From assembly GCF_003731765.1 (NCBI RefSeq), contig NZ_MOAL01000006.1:626563-690562 (forward strand): DNA of 64,000 bases. Direction: 5' to 3'. This document shows, piece after piece, positions 25,476 through 34,113 of the stretch. The stretch's first letter is position 1; each line of letters starts with the position of its first letter. The position numbers and the translations under genes are program-made. The notes under the pieces were generated by a model, which was not told where the DNA came from, did no database searches, and worked only from the letters and a program-made list of their open reading frames with translations. Source of the DNA: Pseudomonas chlororaphis. GTDB taxonomy: Bacteria > Pseudomonadota > Gammaproteobacteria > Pseudomonadales > Pseudomonadaceae.

Positions 25476-28133
25476 ATGACGTCTTCGCGTTCCGTTCCAC
25501 CGGCCGCTGCGCTGCCGGCCAACAGCACTGGTTTCGTCAAGGTTCGCGGGGCCCGTGAGCACAACCTGAAAAACGTCGATGTGGACATTCCCCGGGATGC
25601 ACTGGTGGTGTTCACAGGGGTGTCTGGCTCCGGTAAATCGTCCCTGGCGTTTTCTACCTTGTACGCCGAGGCTCAGCGCCGCTATTTCGAATCCGTGGCG
25701 CCTTACGCGCGCCGCCTGATCGATCAGGTCGGGGTGCCGGACGTGGACGCCATCGACGGCCTGCCGCCAGCCGTGGCCTTGCAACAGCAGCGGGGCACGC
25801 CGAGCACCCGCTCCTCGGTGGGCAGCGTCACCACCTTGTCCAGCCTGATTCGTATGTTGTATTCCCGGGCCGGCAGTTACCCGCCGGGGCAGCCGATGCT
25901 CTATGCCGAGGACTTCTCTCCCAACACGCCCCAGGGCGCCTGCCCCGAGTGCCATGGCTTGGGCCGGGTGTATGAGGTGAACGAGGCGTCCATGGTGCCG
26001 GATCCGTCGCTGACCATCCGCCAGCGCGCCGTGGCCTCCTGGCCCCTGGCCTGGCAGGGGCAGAACCTGCGGGACATCCTCGTGACCCTGGGTTATGACG
26101 TGGACATTCCCTGGCGCGACCTGCCGAAAAAACAGCGTGACTGGATTCTCTTCACCGAAGAAACCCCCACCGTGCCGGTGTACGCCGGCCTGACCCCCGA
26201 GCAGACCCGCGAGGCCCTCAAGCGTCAGGCGGAGCCCAGCTACATGGGCACCTTCAGCGGTGCCCGGCGGTATGTGCTGCACACCTTCACCCACACCCAG
26301 AGCGCGCTGATGAAGAAGCGCGTGTCGCGCTTTATGCTCGGCAGCCCGTGCCCGTTGTGCGCGGGCAAGCGCCTCAAGCGCGAGGCGCTGTCGGTGACCT
26401 TTGCCGGACTGGACATCGGCGAGCTGGCGCAGATGCCCTTGCTGCAATTGGCCGAGGTGCTCAAGCCGGTGGCGGCCCAGGCTTACCTGGAGCAGGCCGA
26501 GGAGGGCGGTGCGGTGTTGAGCCACCAACAGACCCGCGAGGCGCGCCAGCAACGGGTGGCCAAGGGCGCGCCCGGCCACGGCGGCGCACCGGATGTGCGG
26601 CACACGCCGAACCTCTCCCTGGAAAAACGCCTGGCCGCCCAGCGCATCGCCCAGGACTTGCTGGAGCGGGTCGGCACCTTGATCGATTTGGGCCTGGGTT
26701 ACCTGGCCCTGGAGCGCAGTACTCCGACCCTGTCGTCCGGGGAGTTGCAGCGCCTGCGCCTGGCGACCCAGTTGGGCTCGCAGTTGTTTGGCGTCATCTA
26801 TGTGCTGGACGAGCCTTCGGCGGGTTTGCATCCGGCAGATGCCGAGGCGCTGTTCGAAGCCTTGCAACGGCTCAAGGCGGCGGGCAATTCGTTGTTTGTG
26901 GTGGAGCACGATGTGCAGACCATGCGCCGCGCCGATTGGCTGATCGACGTTGGCCCGGCCGCCGGCGAACACGGCGGCCGTGTGCTTTACAGCGGTCCAC
27001 CAGCGGGCCTGGCCCAGGTATCGGAGTCCCAGACACGTGCCTATCTGTTCGCTGAACAGGCCCCGGCCCGGCGTGCACCGCGTCAGGCCCAGAGCTGGTT
27101 GCGCCTGGAGGGTATCAGCCGCAACAACCTGAATAACCTCAGCGCCGAGTTCCCCCTGGGCTGCTTTACCGCAGTGACCGGGGTGTCCGGTTCGGGCAAG
27201 TCGAGCCTGGTCAGCCAGGCCCTGCTGGAACTGGTGGGGGCCCATTTGGGCAAGGGGCCGAGCCGCGACGAGCCGGAAGAATTGAACCTGGAAGACGACG
27301 CACCAGCCCTCAGCGACGGGCGGGTGACGGCGGGGCTGGAGCAAATCAAGCGCCTGGTCCAGGTCGATCAGAAACCCATTGGCCGCACGCCGCGATCCAA
27401 CCTGGCGACCTACACCGGGCTGTTCGACCTGGTGCGCAAACTGTTCGCCGCCACCCCCGAGGCCCGGGCCCTGGGTTATGACGCCGGGCAGTTTTCCTTC
27501 AACGTCGCCAAGGGCCGCTGCCCAGCGTGCGAAGGCGAGGGATTTGTCAGTGTCGAGTTGCTGTTTATGCCCAGCGTCTATGCGCCGTGTCCCACCTGCC
27601 ACGGGGCGCGCTACAGCCCGCAGACCCTGGCGGTGACCTGGCAAGGGTTGAGCATTGCCCAGGTGTTGCACCTGACCGTGGACCAGGCCGTCACGGTGTT
27701 TGCCGAACAACCGGGGATCCGCCGTTCCCTGGAGGTGCTGCGCGACATCGGCCTGGGCTACTTGCGCCTGGGTCAGCCGGCCACCGAACTGTCCGGCGGC
27801 GAGGCGCAGCGCATCAAGCTGGCCACCGAACTGCAGCGCACGGCTCGGGGCGCGACCCTGTATGTGTTGGATGAGCCCACCACTGGCCTGCACCCGCGGG
27901 ATGTCGATCGCCTGCTGGAACAACTGGACCTGCTGGTCCAGGCCGGCCACAGCGTGGTGGTGGTCGAGCACGAAATGCGCGTGGTGGCCCAGGCAGACTG
28001 GGTCATGGACGTTGGCCCTGGAGCCGGTGACCAGGGCGGCACCCTGGTGGCGTGTGGCACCCCGCAACAGGTGGCGGCGCACCCCGGCAGCCGCACGGCA
28101 CCTTTTCTGGCCCAGGCCCTGGGTTGGGGCTGA
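25476..28133 (+). CDS. UvrA-family ATPase, short class II (UvrA2-like)
   Basis: 885 residues from ATG 25476 with AAGG at 25465. It has two ABC ATPase modules: Walker A GVSGSGKSSLAF near residue 50 and GVSGSGKSSLVSQ near 570. Signature/Walker B regions are LSSGELQRLRLA…LDEPSAGLHP and LSGGEAQRIKLA…LDEPTTGLHP. Zinc-type CxxC pairs are CPECHGLG, CPLCAGK and CPACEGEG/CPTCHGA. It is shorter than the repair UvrA (about 940), and the region that would hold the UvrB-binding domain looks shortened. UvrA2 paralogues are linked to tolerance of DNA-binding drugs. It is not the housekeeping uvrA by these criteria, but this needs alignment. Confidence 0.85.
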   Translation: MTSSRSVPPAAALPANSTGFVKVRGAREHNLKNVDVDIPRDALVVFTGVSGSGKSSLAFSTLYAEAQRRYFESVAPYARRLIDQVGVPDVDAIDGLPPAVALQQQRGTPSTRSSVGSVTTLSSLIRMLYSRAGSYPPGQPMLYAEDFSPNTPQGACPECHGLGRVYEVNEASMVPDPSLTIRQRAVASWPLAWQGQNLRDILVTLGYDVDIPWRDLPKKQRDWILFTEETPTVPVYAGLTPEQTREALKRQAEPSYMGTFSGARRYVLHTFTHTQSALMKKRVSRFMLGSPCPLCAGKRLKREALSVTFAGLDIGELAQMPLLQLAEVLKPVAAQAYLEQAEEGGAVLSHQQTREARQQRVAKGAPGHGGAPDVRHTPNLSLEKRLAAQRIAQDLLERVGTLIDLGLGYLALERSTPTLSSGELQRLRLATQLGSQLFGVIYVLDEPSAGLHPADAEALFEALQRLKAAGNSLFVVEHDVQTMRRADWLIDVGPAAGEHGGRVLYSGPPAGLAQVSESQTRAYLFAEQAPARRAPRQAQSWLRLEGISRNNLNNLSAEFPLGCFTAVTGVSGSGKSSLVSQALLELVGAHLGKGPSRDEPEELNLEDDAPALSDGRVTAGLEQIKRLVQVDQKPIGRTPRSNLATYTGLFDLVRKLFAATPEARALGYDAGQFSFNVAKGRCPACEGEGFVSVELLFMPSVYAPCPTCHGARYSPQTLAVTWQGLSIAQVLHLTVDQAVTVFAEQPGIRRSLEVLRDIGLGYLRLGQPATELSGGEAQRIKLATELQRTARGATLYVLDEPTTGLHPRDVDRLLEQLDLLVQAGHSVVVVEHEMRVVAQADWVMDVGPGAGDQGGTLVACGTPQQVAAHPGSRTAPFLAQALGWG

Positions 28134-28270
28134 CCTCGGCTGACCCAAGGCGACCAACGGTCGCGCCGAATGGCATTGGTCGTCGACAGACCCGCTTCGC
28201 CAAGGCCATGCTGACAACTGGCAGGTACGCTGCGGCGGGCTTGCCACCGATCAACCAACGGAGGTGTTCC

Positions 28271-28504
28271 ATGCCGGTGACCCACGATCTGTATCAGGAT
28301 CTGAGCTGCAGCAAAGAAGACATTCAACAGCGTCGGGCCAATGATCCACACCTGAATGCGCTGTTCGACAAATACTCCAGCATCGACGACGAGGTACTCA
28401 AAGCCGAGGCCGCCGCCGCTGCTGATGACGATCTGAAGAAGCTCAAGGAGAAACGTTTGCTGATCAAGGACGAGATCTTCCAGAAAATAACCGCCCACTC
28501 CTGA
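28271..28504 (+). CDS. YdcH/DUF465-family small protein
   Basis: 77 residues, ATG 28271 with a strong GGAGGTG upstream. Charged helical protein with the family pattern DPHLNALFDKYSSIDDEV followed by LKKLKEKRLLIKDEIFQKI, matching DUF465/YdcH. It likely forms a short coiled-coil. Molecular function of the family is not established. It is monocistronic as far as can be seen. Confidence 0.85.
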   Translation: MPVTHDLYQDLSCSKEDIQQRRANDPHLNALFDKYSSIDDEVLKAEAAAAADDDLKKLKEKRLLIKDEIFQKITAHS

Positions 28505-28520
28505 CCCCGGTCGAACTCAC

Positions 28521-28554
28521 GGCGGGGAGCTTGCGTCTGGCGCGGCTTCCCGCC
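28521..28554 (+). terminator. Possible terminator hairpin after the YdcH-like gene
   Basis: GGCGGGGAGC (28521-28530) pairs with GCTTCCCGCC (28545-28554) over 10 bp with one G-U, and a 14-nt loop. It begins 17 nt after the stop codon. The T-run after it is poor (CCGTCTTGCT). Confidence 0.4.
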
Positions 28555-28604
28555 CCGTCTTGCTGAAATCCCCTGCCTAAAATGCCTCCCTTGCAACGCA
28601 CCCT

Positions 28605-29717
28605 CTACAACGCCCCGCCGGGCAAGGCCTGGCTCAATGGCAAGCGCGCCATATGGCGGGCCTTCAGTGACCCCAGGTACAGACCGTCGGCGTATTCGCG
28701 CACTGTGGTGATGGGCGAGTAGTTGCCGCTGCTGGCGTCCTGCAGGTTGGCGATCACCTGGCCCTGCAGATCCAGGCCGATGACAAAACCGCGTTTCTCC
28801 ACGGGCTTGGGCAGCACCGTCATCGCTCGCACCAGCATTTTGCGCACCCAGGGGTACTCGGCCGTGCCGTCCAGTAGAGGGTTGCGCGGCGCATACAGGG
28901 CCACCCAGAAACGGTTGTGCCCATTGAAGCTGAGGTTGTCCGGGAGGCCTGGCAGGTTGTCGATAAACAGGTCGTGGCTGCCCGCCTTGGGCCCGCTGAG
29001 CCAGTAACGGCTGATGCGATAGGCGCCGGTTTCATTGACCAGTACATAGGCCTCATCCTGCCCCAGGGTGACGCCGTTGGCGAATTCCAGGCGGTCCAGC
29101 AACTGCTCGGTCTTGCCGCTCTGGAAGTCATAGCGCAACAGGCGTCCGTCGCCGCCGTGCTCGATCACCGCTTCGCCATCGTGGCCGTAGCCCCAGCGGC
29201 TGCTGGCGTCGCTGAAATAGGCATAGCGCCCGGCGGCGTCCACCGCCACGTCATCGGTGAAGCCGAACTTCAGGCCATTGGCCTCGGTGCTCAGGGTGTT
29301 CAATTGGCCCTTGCTGTCCAGGGCCAGCAGGCCCTTGATGGCATCGGCGATGATCAGCCGCCCATCCGGGTGCCGTGCCAGGCCCAGGGGGCGGCCGCCA
29401 GTGTTGGCCAGCACTTTGAGGGCGGTGCCGTCGAGACTGGTCTGGATCACCCGGCCGTCGTGCAGGCCGGTGATCAGTTGGTTGCCCTCCAGCAGCAGGG
29501 CTTCCGGGCCGTCGATAGCGTCGGCGCCGACCCGTTCCACGGCCTTGAGTGCTTGGTTTTCGGCGTACGGGCCGCTGCTCAGGGACGGCGCTGGTTGCGG
29601 CGTCCAGGCCACCGGTTGGACCTTGGTCGGTGCCAATAACAAAAAGGCGCCGATGGCCACGATCAGCAGCAACACTAGGCGGTGAATCTTGAAGCGACGT
29701 GGAGCGACGCGAGTCAT
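28605..29717 (-). CDS. SMP-30/strictosidine-synthase-like beta-propeller protein, membrane anchored
   Basis: 370 residues. One N-terminal hydrophobic helix (RLVLLLIVAIGAFLLLAP) anchors a six-bladed propeller. Blade motifs are GPEALLLEGNQLITGLHDGRV, PLGLARHPDGRLIIADAIKGLLALD and TDDVAVDAAGRYAYFSDAS. The late ANGVTLGQDEAYVLVNETGAYRI and LPGLPDNLSFNGHNRFWVAL stretches are typical of the strictosidine synthase-like/APMAP group, which includes lactonase-like hydrolases. Such proteins act on lactones or esters; the substrate here cannot be inferred. The neighbours give no pathway clue. Confidence 0.82.
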   Translation of the reverse strand: MTRVAPRRFKIHRLVLLLIVAIGAFLLLAPTKVQPVAWTPQPAPSLSSGPYAENQALKAVERVGADAIDGPEALLLEGNQLITGLHDGRVIQTSLDGTALKVLANTGGRPLGLARHPDGRLIIADAIKGLLALDSKGQLNTLSTEANGLKFGFTDDVAVDAAGRYAYFSDASSRWGYGHDGEAVIEHGGDGRLLRYDFQSGKTEQLLDRLEFANGVTLGQDEAYVLVNETGAYRISRYWLSGPKAGSHDLFIDNLPGLPDNLSFNGHNRFWVALYAPRNPLLDGTAEYPWVRKMLVRAMTVLPKPVEKRGFVIGLDLQGQVIANLQDASSGNYSPITTVREYADGLYLGSLKARHMARLPLSQALPGGAL

Positions 29718-29767
29718 GGCGGGTCCTGTTGTGGGGGTGTTGTTTTTGTTGTGGGGCCGCCCCGAGC

Positions 29768-30241
29768 TTATGGGGTTTTCAACATCACATAGGCTTCACC
29801 GCCGCGGCGGTCGTGCATCAGGATAAAGGTCTGTTGATCAAGGGTGATTTTCACCGGGACCTGCGTGCCCAGCGGAGTGCTGGAGAACTTGCCGGCGCTG
29901 CTCAAGAATTGCAGGGTCAGCGAGCTGTCGTTCTGGCTGGGGGTGGTGATCGCGCATTCCTTGTTGGCCTGAATCTGCACGCCCAGGGTCTGGTCCTGGT
30001 TCATGCCCATCTTGGCGAAACCGGCGTCGGTGATTTGAGTGATGCCGTGGGCTCTCGCCGCGGTTTCGGCACCGGCAAAGGTTGGTGCCGACTTCAGGCA
30101 GATATCGCGAAAGGCCAGGATCCCGGCGGACGTGATGGTGGGTTCAGGGTTGATCTCCCGGGTCACACTGGAACAGGCGCTGATCAGGGCCAGGGCGCAG
30201 ACAAGAGTGGCAACCGGTGCGGAGCGGGGCAGCGTCATCAT
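29768..30241 (-). CDS. Hypothetical lipoprotein
   Basis: 157 residues with a lipoprotein signal peptide: positively charged start, hydrophobic VATLVCALALI and lipobox ISAC followed by SS. The mature protein is small and mixed alpha/beta with no motif I recognise. An aspartate at +2 is absent, so outer-membrane localisation is likely. Two adjacent ATGs (30241 and 30238) are possible starts. It lies upstream of the SMP-30-like gene on the same strand with a 50-nt gap, so cotranscription is possible. Confidence 0.65.
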   Translation of the reverse strand: MMTLPRSAPVATLVCALALISACSSVTREINPEPTITSAGILAFRDICLKSAPTFAGAETAARAHGITQITDAGFAKMGMNQDQTLGVQIQANKECAITTPSQNDSSLTLQFLSSAGKFSSTPLGTQVPVKITLDQQTFILMHDRRGGEAYVMLKTP

Positions 30242-30317
30242 GATAAATCCTTGGCAACAGGCCGACTGTGTAGCAGCGTAGGCACGGCCGCGCCCCAGAT
30301 CAATCTTTTGTATCGTT

Positions 30318-30414
30318 CATCCCCCCCTGTCGGAACTGGCTTGCCTGTGAGGGCACCCATGAAGATGTGTACAAGGCTCAAGGGACCCATCGCCGGCAAG
30401 CCGGCTCCTACACT
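30318..30414. repeat. REP/REPIN element
   Basis: CGGAACTGGCTTGCCTGTGAGG at the left faces CATCGCCGGCAAGCCGGCTCC at the right. It lies in the 204-bp gap before the glucosidase-like gene and about 30 bp from that gene's start. Confidence 0.7.
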
Positions 30415-30445
30415 GGTATTTATTTGCAGGGCAGGGCACTTTCTG

Positions 30446-33073
30446 ATGACAGAAAAAACGCCAGTGAGCATTCTCGATACCCGTGAAGGCCAGCGCTTGC
30501 AGGGGGCTGACGCCGAGCACTGGCGCCAGTGGGGGCCGTACCTGAGTGAGCGGCAGTGGGGCACGGTGCGCGAGGACTACAGCGCCGACGGCGATGCCTG
30601 GAAATACCTCCCTCACGACCACGCCCGCAGCCGCGCCTATCGCTGGGGCGAGGACGGCCTGGCGGGGTTTTCCGACAAGGCCCAGCACTGGTGCCTGGGC
30701 CTTGGCTTGTGGAATGAGCGTGACCCCATTCTCAAGGAGCGCCTGTTCGGCCTGGACAACGCCGAAGGCAACCACGGCGAGGACGTCAAGGAACTGTATT
30801 TCTACCTCGACGGGGTGCCCAGCCATGCCTATATGCGCATGCTCTACAAGTACCCGCAGGCGGCCTTTCCCTATGCCGATCTGGTGGTGGAAAACGCCCG
30901 GCGCGGCCTCGACGACAGCGAGTACGAGATCCTCGATACCGGGGTCTTCGAAGACAATCGCTACTTCGATGTGACGGTGGAATACGCCAAGCACACGGCC
31001 GATGACCTCTTTATGCGGGTGACCGTGCACAACCGTTTCCACCAGCCGGCACGTTTGCGGGTGCTGCCCCAGGTCTGGGCGCGCAACCGTTGGCGTTGGG
31101 GTGGCGATGCGCAACGGCCAAGCCTGCGCCTGGAGGGCGATACGGTGCTGGCACGGCATGCGCAGCTGCCCGATCGGCAGATCACCGCCTGGGGCGCGGA
31201 GCCTTGCCAATGGTTGTTCTGCAATAACGAAACCAATGCCCCCAAGCTCGATGGGCTGTCCTCGCCGGGTCCGTTCAAGGACGGCATCAACGATTACCTG
31301 GTGGACGGGCAGGCCACGGCGGTGGCCTTCGATGGCGGCACCCGGGCCGCAGCGCATTTTGCCCTGGAGTTGGAGGGCGGCGAGAGCCAGAGTCTGTTCC
31401 TGCGCTTTGCCCCAGCGGGCAGTGAGCAGGTCAATGCTCGCCGCCTGTTCGAACAGCGCCGGCGCGAGGCCGATGAGTTTTATGCCGCCTTGCAACAGGG
31501 CATTCCGGATGCCGATGCGCGTAATGTGCAGCGCCAGGCCCTGGCCGGGCTGCTGTGGTCCAAGCAGCTGTACTACTTCGACGTCAACCAGTGGCTCGAC
31601 GGCGACCCCGGGCAGCCGGCGCCGCCGATGGGACGCGAGCACCTGCGCAATAGCCATTGGCGGCATTTGTCCAACAGCGACATCGTTTCCATGCCCGATA
31701 CCTGGGAATACCCCTGGTACGCCTCCTGGGATCTGGGCTTCCAGGCGGTGGCCTTTGCCCTGATCGATCCGGGGTTCGCCAAGCAGCAGTTGCTGCTGTT
31801 GGTGAAAGACCGTTTCATGCACCCCAACGGCCAGCTGCCGGCCTACGAATGGCGTTTCGACGATGCCAATCCGCCGGTGCATGCCTGGGCCAGCTGGCGG
31901 GTCTATCAGCAAGACAAGGCCCTGACCGGCCAGGGCGACCTGGATTTTCTCGAGCGTATCTTTCACAAGTTGCTGCTGAATTTTTCCTGGTGGGTCAATC
32001 GCAAGGACGCCGAGGGCCGCAACCTGTTTCAGGGCGGCTTTCTCGGCCTGGACAATATCGCCCTGTTTGATCGTTCCGCGCCGCTGCCGGAAGGTTTCAC
32101 CCTGGATCAGGCCGACGGTACGGCCTGGGTCGCGGCCTATGCCCTGGACCTGATGCGTATCGCCTTGGAGCTGGCCAAGCGCAATGGCGTGTACGTGGAC
32201 ATCGCGGTGAAGTTCTTTGAGCACTTCCTCTATATCGCCGGGGCGATCAATCGGGTGGATGAAAGCGCCGAGGGCTTGTGGGACGAGCAGGACCAGTTTT
32301 TCTACGACGTGTTGCACCGGCCCGACGGCCAGAACGAACCGTTGCGCCTGCGCTCCATCGTCGGCCTGATGCCGCTGTTCGCGGTGCAGGTGCTGGAGCA
32401 GCACGAGCATGAAAACCTGCCGGGGCTGGCCCAGCGTCTGCTGGGCTTTTTGCATCACCGTCCGGACTTGGCGAGCCTGGTGTCGCGCTGGTACGAGCCG
32501 GGCAAGGGCAATCGCATGCTCCTGGCGTTGCTACGGGGCGAGCGCACCAAGGACCTGCTCAAGCGCATGCTCGATGAAAGCGAGTTTCTCTCGGAATTCG
32601 GCATCCGCTCCCTGTCCAAGGCCTTTGAGCAGCCGTTTGCCATGCAGGTCGATGGCCGGCAGCTCTGTGCTCGTTATGTGCCAGCGGAATCCGATTCGCG
32701 GCTGTACGGCGGCAACTCCAACTGGCGTGGACCGCTGTGGATGCCGATCAACTACCTGCTGATCGAATCCCTGCGGGAGTTTCATCGCTATTACGACGTC
32801 AACTTCTCAGTGGAGTACCCGCGGGGCTCCGGGTATCTGGCGTCGTTGGAGGAGGTGGCCGACAGCTTGAGCCAGCGCCTGACGCGGCTGTTCTTGCTGG
32901 ACGAGGACGGGCGCAGGCCGTCCATGAGTGGCTACCCGCAATTGCAGGTCGATGCCGAGGACCGCGAGCTGGTGTTGTTCCATGAGTACTTCCATGGCGA
33001 AACCGGGCGCGGTCTGGGGGCTAGCCACCAGACTGGCTGGACGGCGCTGGTGGCGTTGCTGTTGCAGCCGTGA
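30446..33073 (+). CDS. MGH1-like (GH63-type) glycoside hydrolase
   Basis: 875 residues from ATG 30446; the frame stays open upstream through a REP element, which I exclude. The sequence shows an N-terminal beta-sandwich (GVFEDNRYFDVTVEYAK, RVLPQVWARNRWRW) and an alpha/alpha toroid with DTWEYPWYASWDLGF, PAYEWRFDDANPPVHAWA and a C-terminal YGGNSNWRGPLWMPINYLLIESL. The last two resemble catalytic-acid and sugar-binding regions of GH63/MGH1-like glucosidases. Candidate acids are the aspartate in SWDLGF and the glutamate in YEWRF. No signal peptide is visible, so a cytoplasmic role in oligosaccharide or glycosyl-glycerol breakdown is plausible. Substrate unproven. Confidence 0.8.
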   Translation: MTEKTPVSILDTREGQRLQGADAEHWRQWGPYLSERQWGTVREDYSADGDAWKYLPHDHARSRAYRWGEDGLAGFSDKAQHWCLGLGLWNERDPILKERLFGLDNAEGNHGEDVKELYFYLDGVPSHAYMRMLYKYPQAAFPYADLVVENARRGLDDSEYEILDTGVFEDNRYFDVTVEYAKHTADDLFMRVTVHNRFHQPARLRVLPQVWARNRWRWGGDAQRPSLRLEGDTVLARHAQLPDRQITAWGAEPCQWLFCNNETNAPKLDGLSSPGPFKDGINDYLVDGQATAVAFDGGTRAAAHFALELEGGESQSLFLRFAPAGSEQVNARRLFEQRRREADEFYAALQQGIPDADARNVQRQALAGLLWSKQLYYFDVNQWLDGDPGQPAPPMGREHLRNSHWRHLSNSDIVSMPDTWEYPWYASWDLGFQAVAFALIDPGFAKQQLLLLVKDRFMHPNGQLPAYEWRFDDANPPVHAWASWRVYQQDKALTGQGDLDFLERIFHKLLLNFSWWVNRKDAEGRNLFQGGFLGLDNIALFDRSAPLPEGFTLDQADGTAWVAAYALDLMRIALELAKRNGVYVDIAVKFFEHFLYIAGAINRVDESAEGLWDEQDQFFYDVLHRPDGQNEPLRLRSIVGLMPLFAVQVLEQHEHENLPGLAQRLLGFLHHRPDLASLVSRWYEPGKGNRMLLALLRGERTKDLLKRMLDESEFLSEFGIRSLSKAFEQPFAMQVDGRQLCARYVPAESDSRLYGGNSNWRGPLWMPINYLLIESLREFHRYYDVNFSVEYPRGSGYLASLEEVADSLSQRLTRLFLLDEDGRRPSMSGYPQLQVDAEDRELVLFHEYFHGETGRGLGASHQTGWTALVALLLQP

Positions 33074-33112
33074 TCGCTTTGTCGTCGGTGTTCAGGACGC
33101 AGAACAAAGCGT

Positions 33113-34006
33113 TCATTCGCGATACCAGCGCGGCACATGCCTGGAAAATCCGGCGAAGTCTTCCCAGACTTTTTGCGTGCGTTGCAGGGTGGCCTGGACT
33201 TCCTGCTCGCCGAAGGACATGGCCCAGAGCACGCTGAAGAAGGTGTCGAACGCGACGTAGAACGCCATGCGGGTGAGGAAAGCCGGGTCGGGCTTGCCTG
33301 CGCAGTAGCCGTCGATCTGCCCGCGGGCGAAGTCGCTGCTGAGGTTGCAGGAAAACAGCGCCAGCCTGTTGAAGTCACGCGCGGGGTCTCCGAAACGGCA
33401 GCGGTTGAAGTCGATGATCGACAATTGGTCATCGGCGCCCACGATCATGTTGTTCAGGTGATAGTCACCGTGGAGAAACACCAGCGGCGTGTCTGCCAGC
33501 AGATGAAAGTGCTGTTCGAGAAACTGCAGGAAGTCTTGCTCATGGGCCACCTTGTAGCCACAGCCCTGATACTGTTCGAGCTTTTTACGGTAGAGGGTAC
33601 GCATCTGCTGTTCGGCGTTTTCAGTTCCGCCAGGCGCGGCAACGCTGTGGATCTGCTTGAGTATTCGACCGGCTTGCAGGCCAAGCTCATAACAGGCTGC
33701 GGCGGGCTGCTCGGCCACCCATTGCGCGCCATCCTTGCCTTCGATCCACGACAACAGCGAATAAACCTGGCGTCCTGAATCAAAAAGGCCGAAGGCCAAG
33801 GGCTGGGACATGGCGATGCCCTTGGCCGCCAGATACTGGGTCCACTGGAACTCGTCGCGTTTGTTGACGTACTGAGAGGCGTCGTTGGTGCGCAAGAGCA
33901 AGTGTTGGTCTTGTTCGTCGACGATGTGAAAGATCCGATCGCTGGACCAGCCAAGGGTTTGTGCTTCGATGCTGCGCCACGTAGCATGGCCTGGAATGTC
34001 GTGCAT
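33113..34006 (-). CDS. APH/choline-kinase-fold phosphotransferase
   Basis: 297 residues from ATG 34006, which has AAGGAGG upstream; the open frame starts earlier but without support. The kinase-like fold shows the catalytic loop HGDYHLNNMIV and the metal-binding IIDFNRCRFGDPARDFNRL, the standard APH-superfamily pair. The family phosphorylates small molecules such as aminoglycosides, choline, homoserine or sugars. Nothing here specifies the substrate. It converges on the glucosidase-like gene 40 nt away, so a sugar kinase role is conceivable but only a guess. Confidence 0.8.
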   Translation of the reverse strand: MHDIPGHATWRSIEAQTLGWSSDRIFHIVDEQDQHLLLRTNDASQYVNKRDEFQWTQYLAAKGIAMSQPLAFGLFDSGRQVYSLLSWIEGKDGAQWVAEQPAAACYELGLQAGRILKQIHSVAAPGGTENAEQQMRTLYRKKLEQYQGCGYKVAHEQDFLQFLEQHFHLLADTPLVFLHGDYHLNNMIVGADDQLSIIDFNRCRFGDPARDFNRLALFSCNLSSDFARGQIDGYCAGKPDPAFLTRMAFYVAFDTFFSVLWAMSFGEQEVQATLQRTQKVWEDFAGFSRHVPRWYRE

Positions 34007-34113
34007 GCTCGCCTCCTTGCAGACAGCTGCCGCCCCAGGGGGGGGCGGCAACAAAAGGCGGCGATACTACGTGGCCTGGCGGTACTTTGAAAGCATGCCG
34101 CTCAGGCGGTGAA

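Noticed and set aside
25461..28247. 928-codon minus-strand frame over the UvrA paralogue
   Set aside because: Antisense shadow; low-complexity Q/G/A-rich translation without family similarity.
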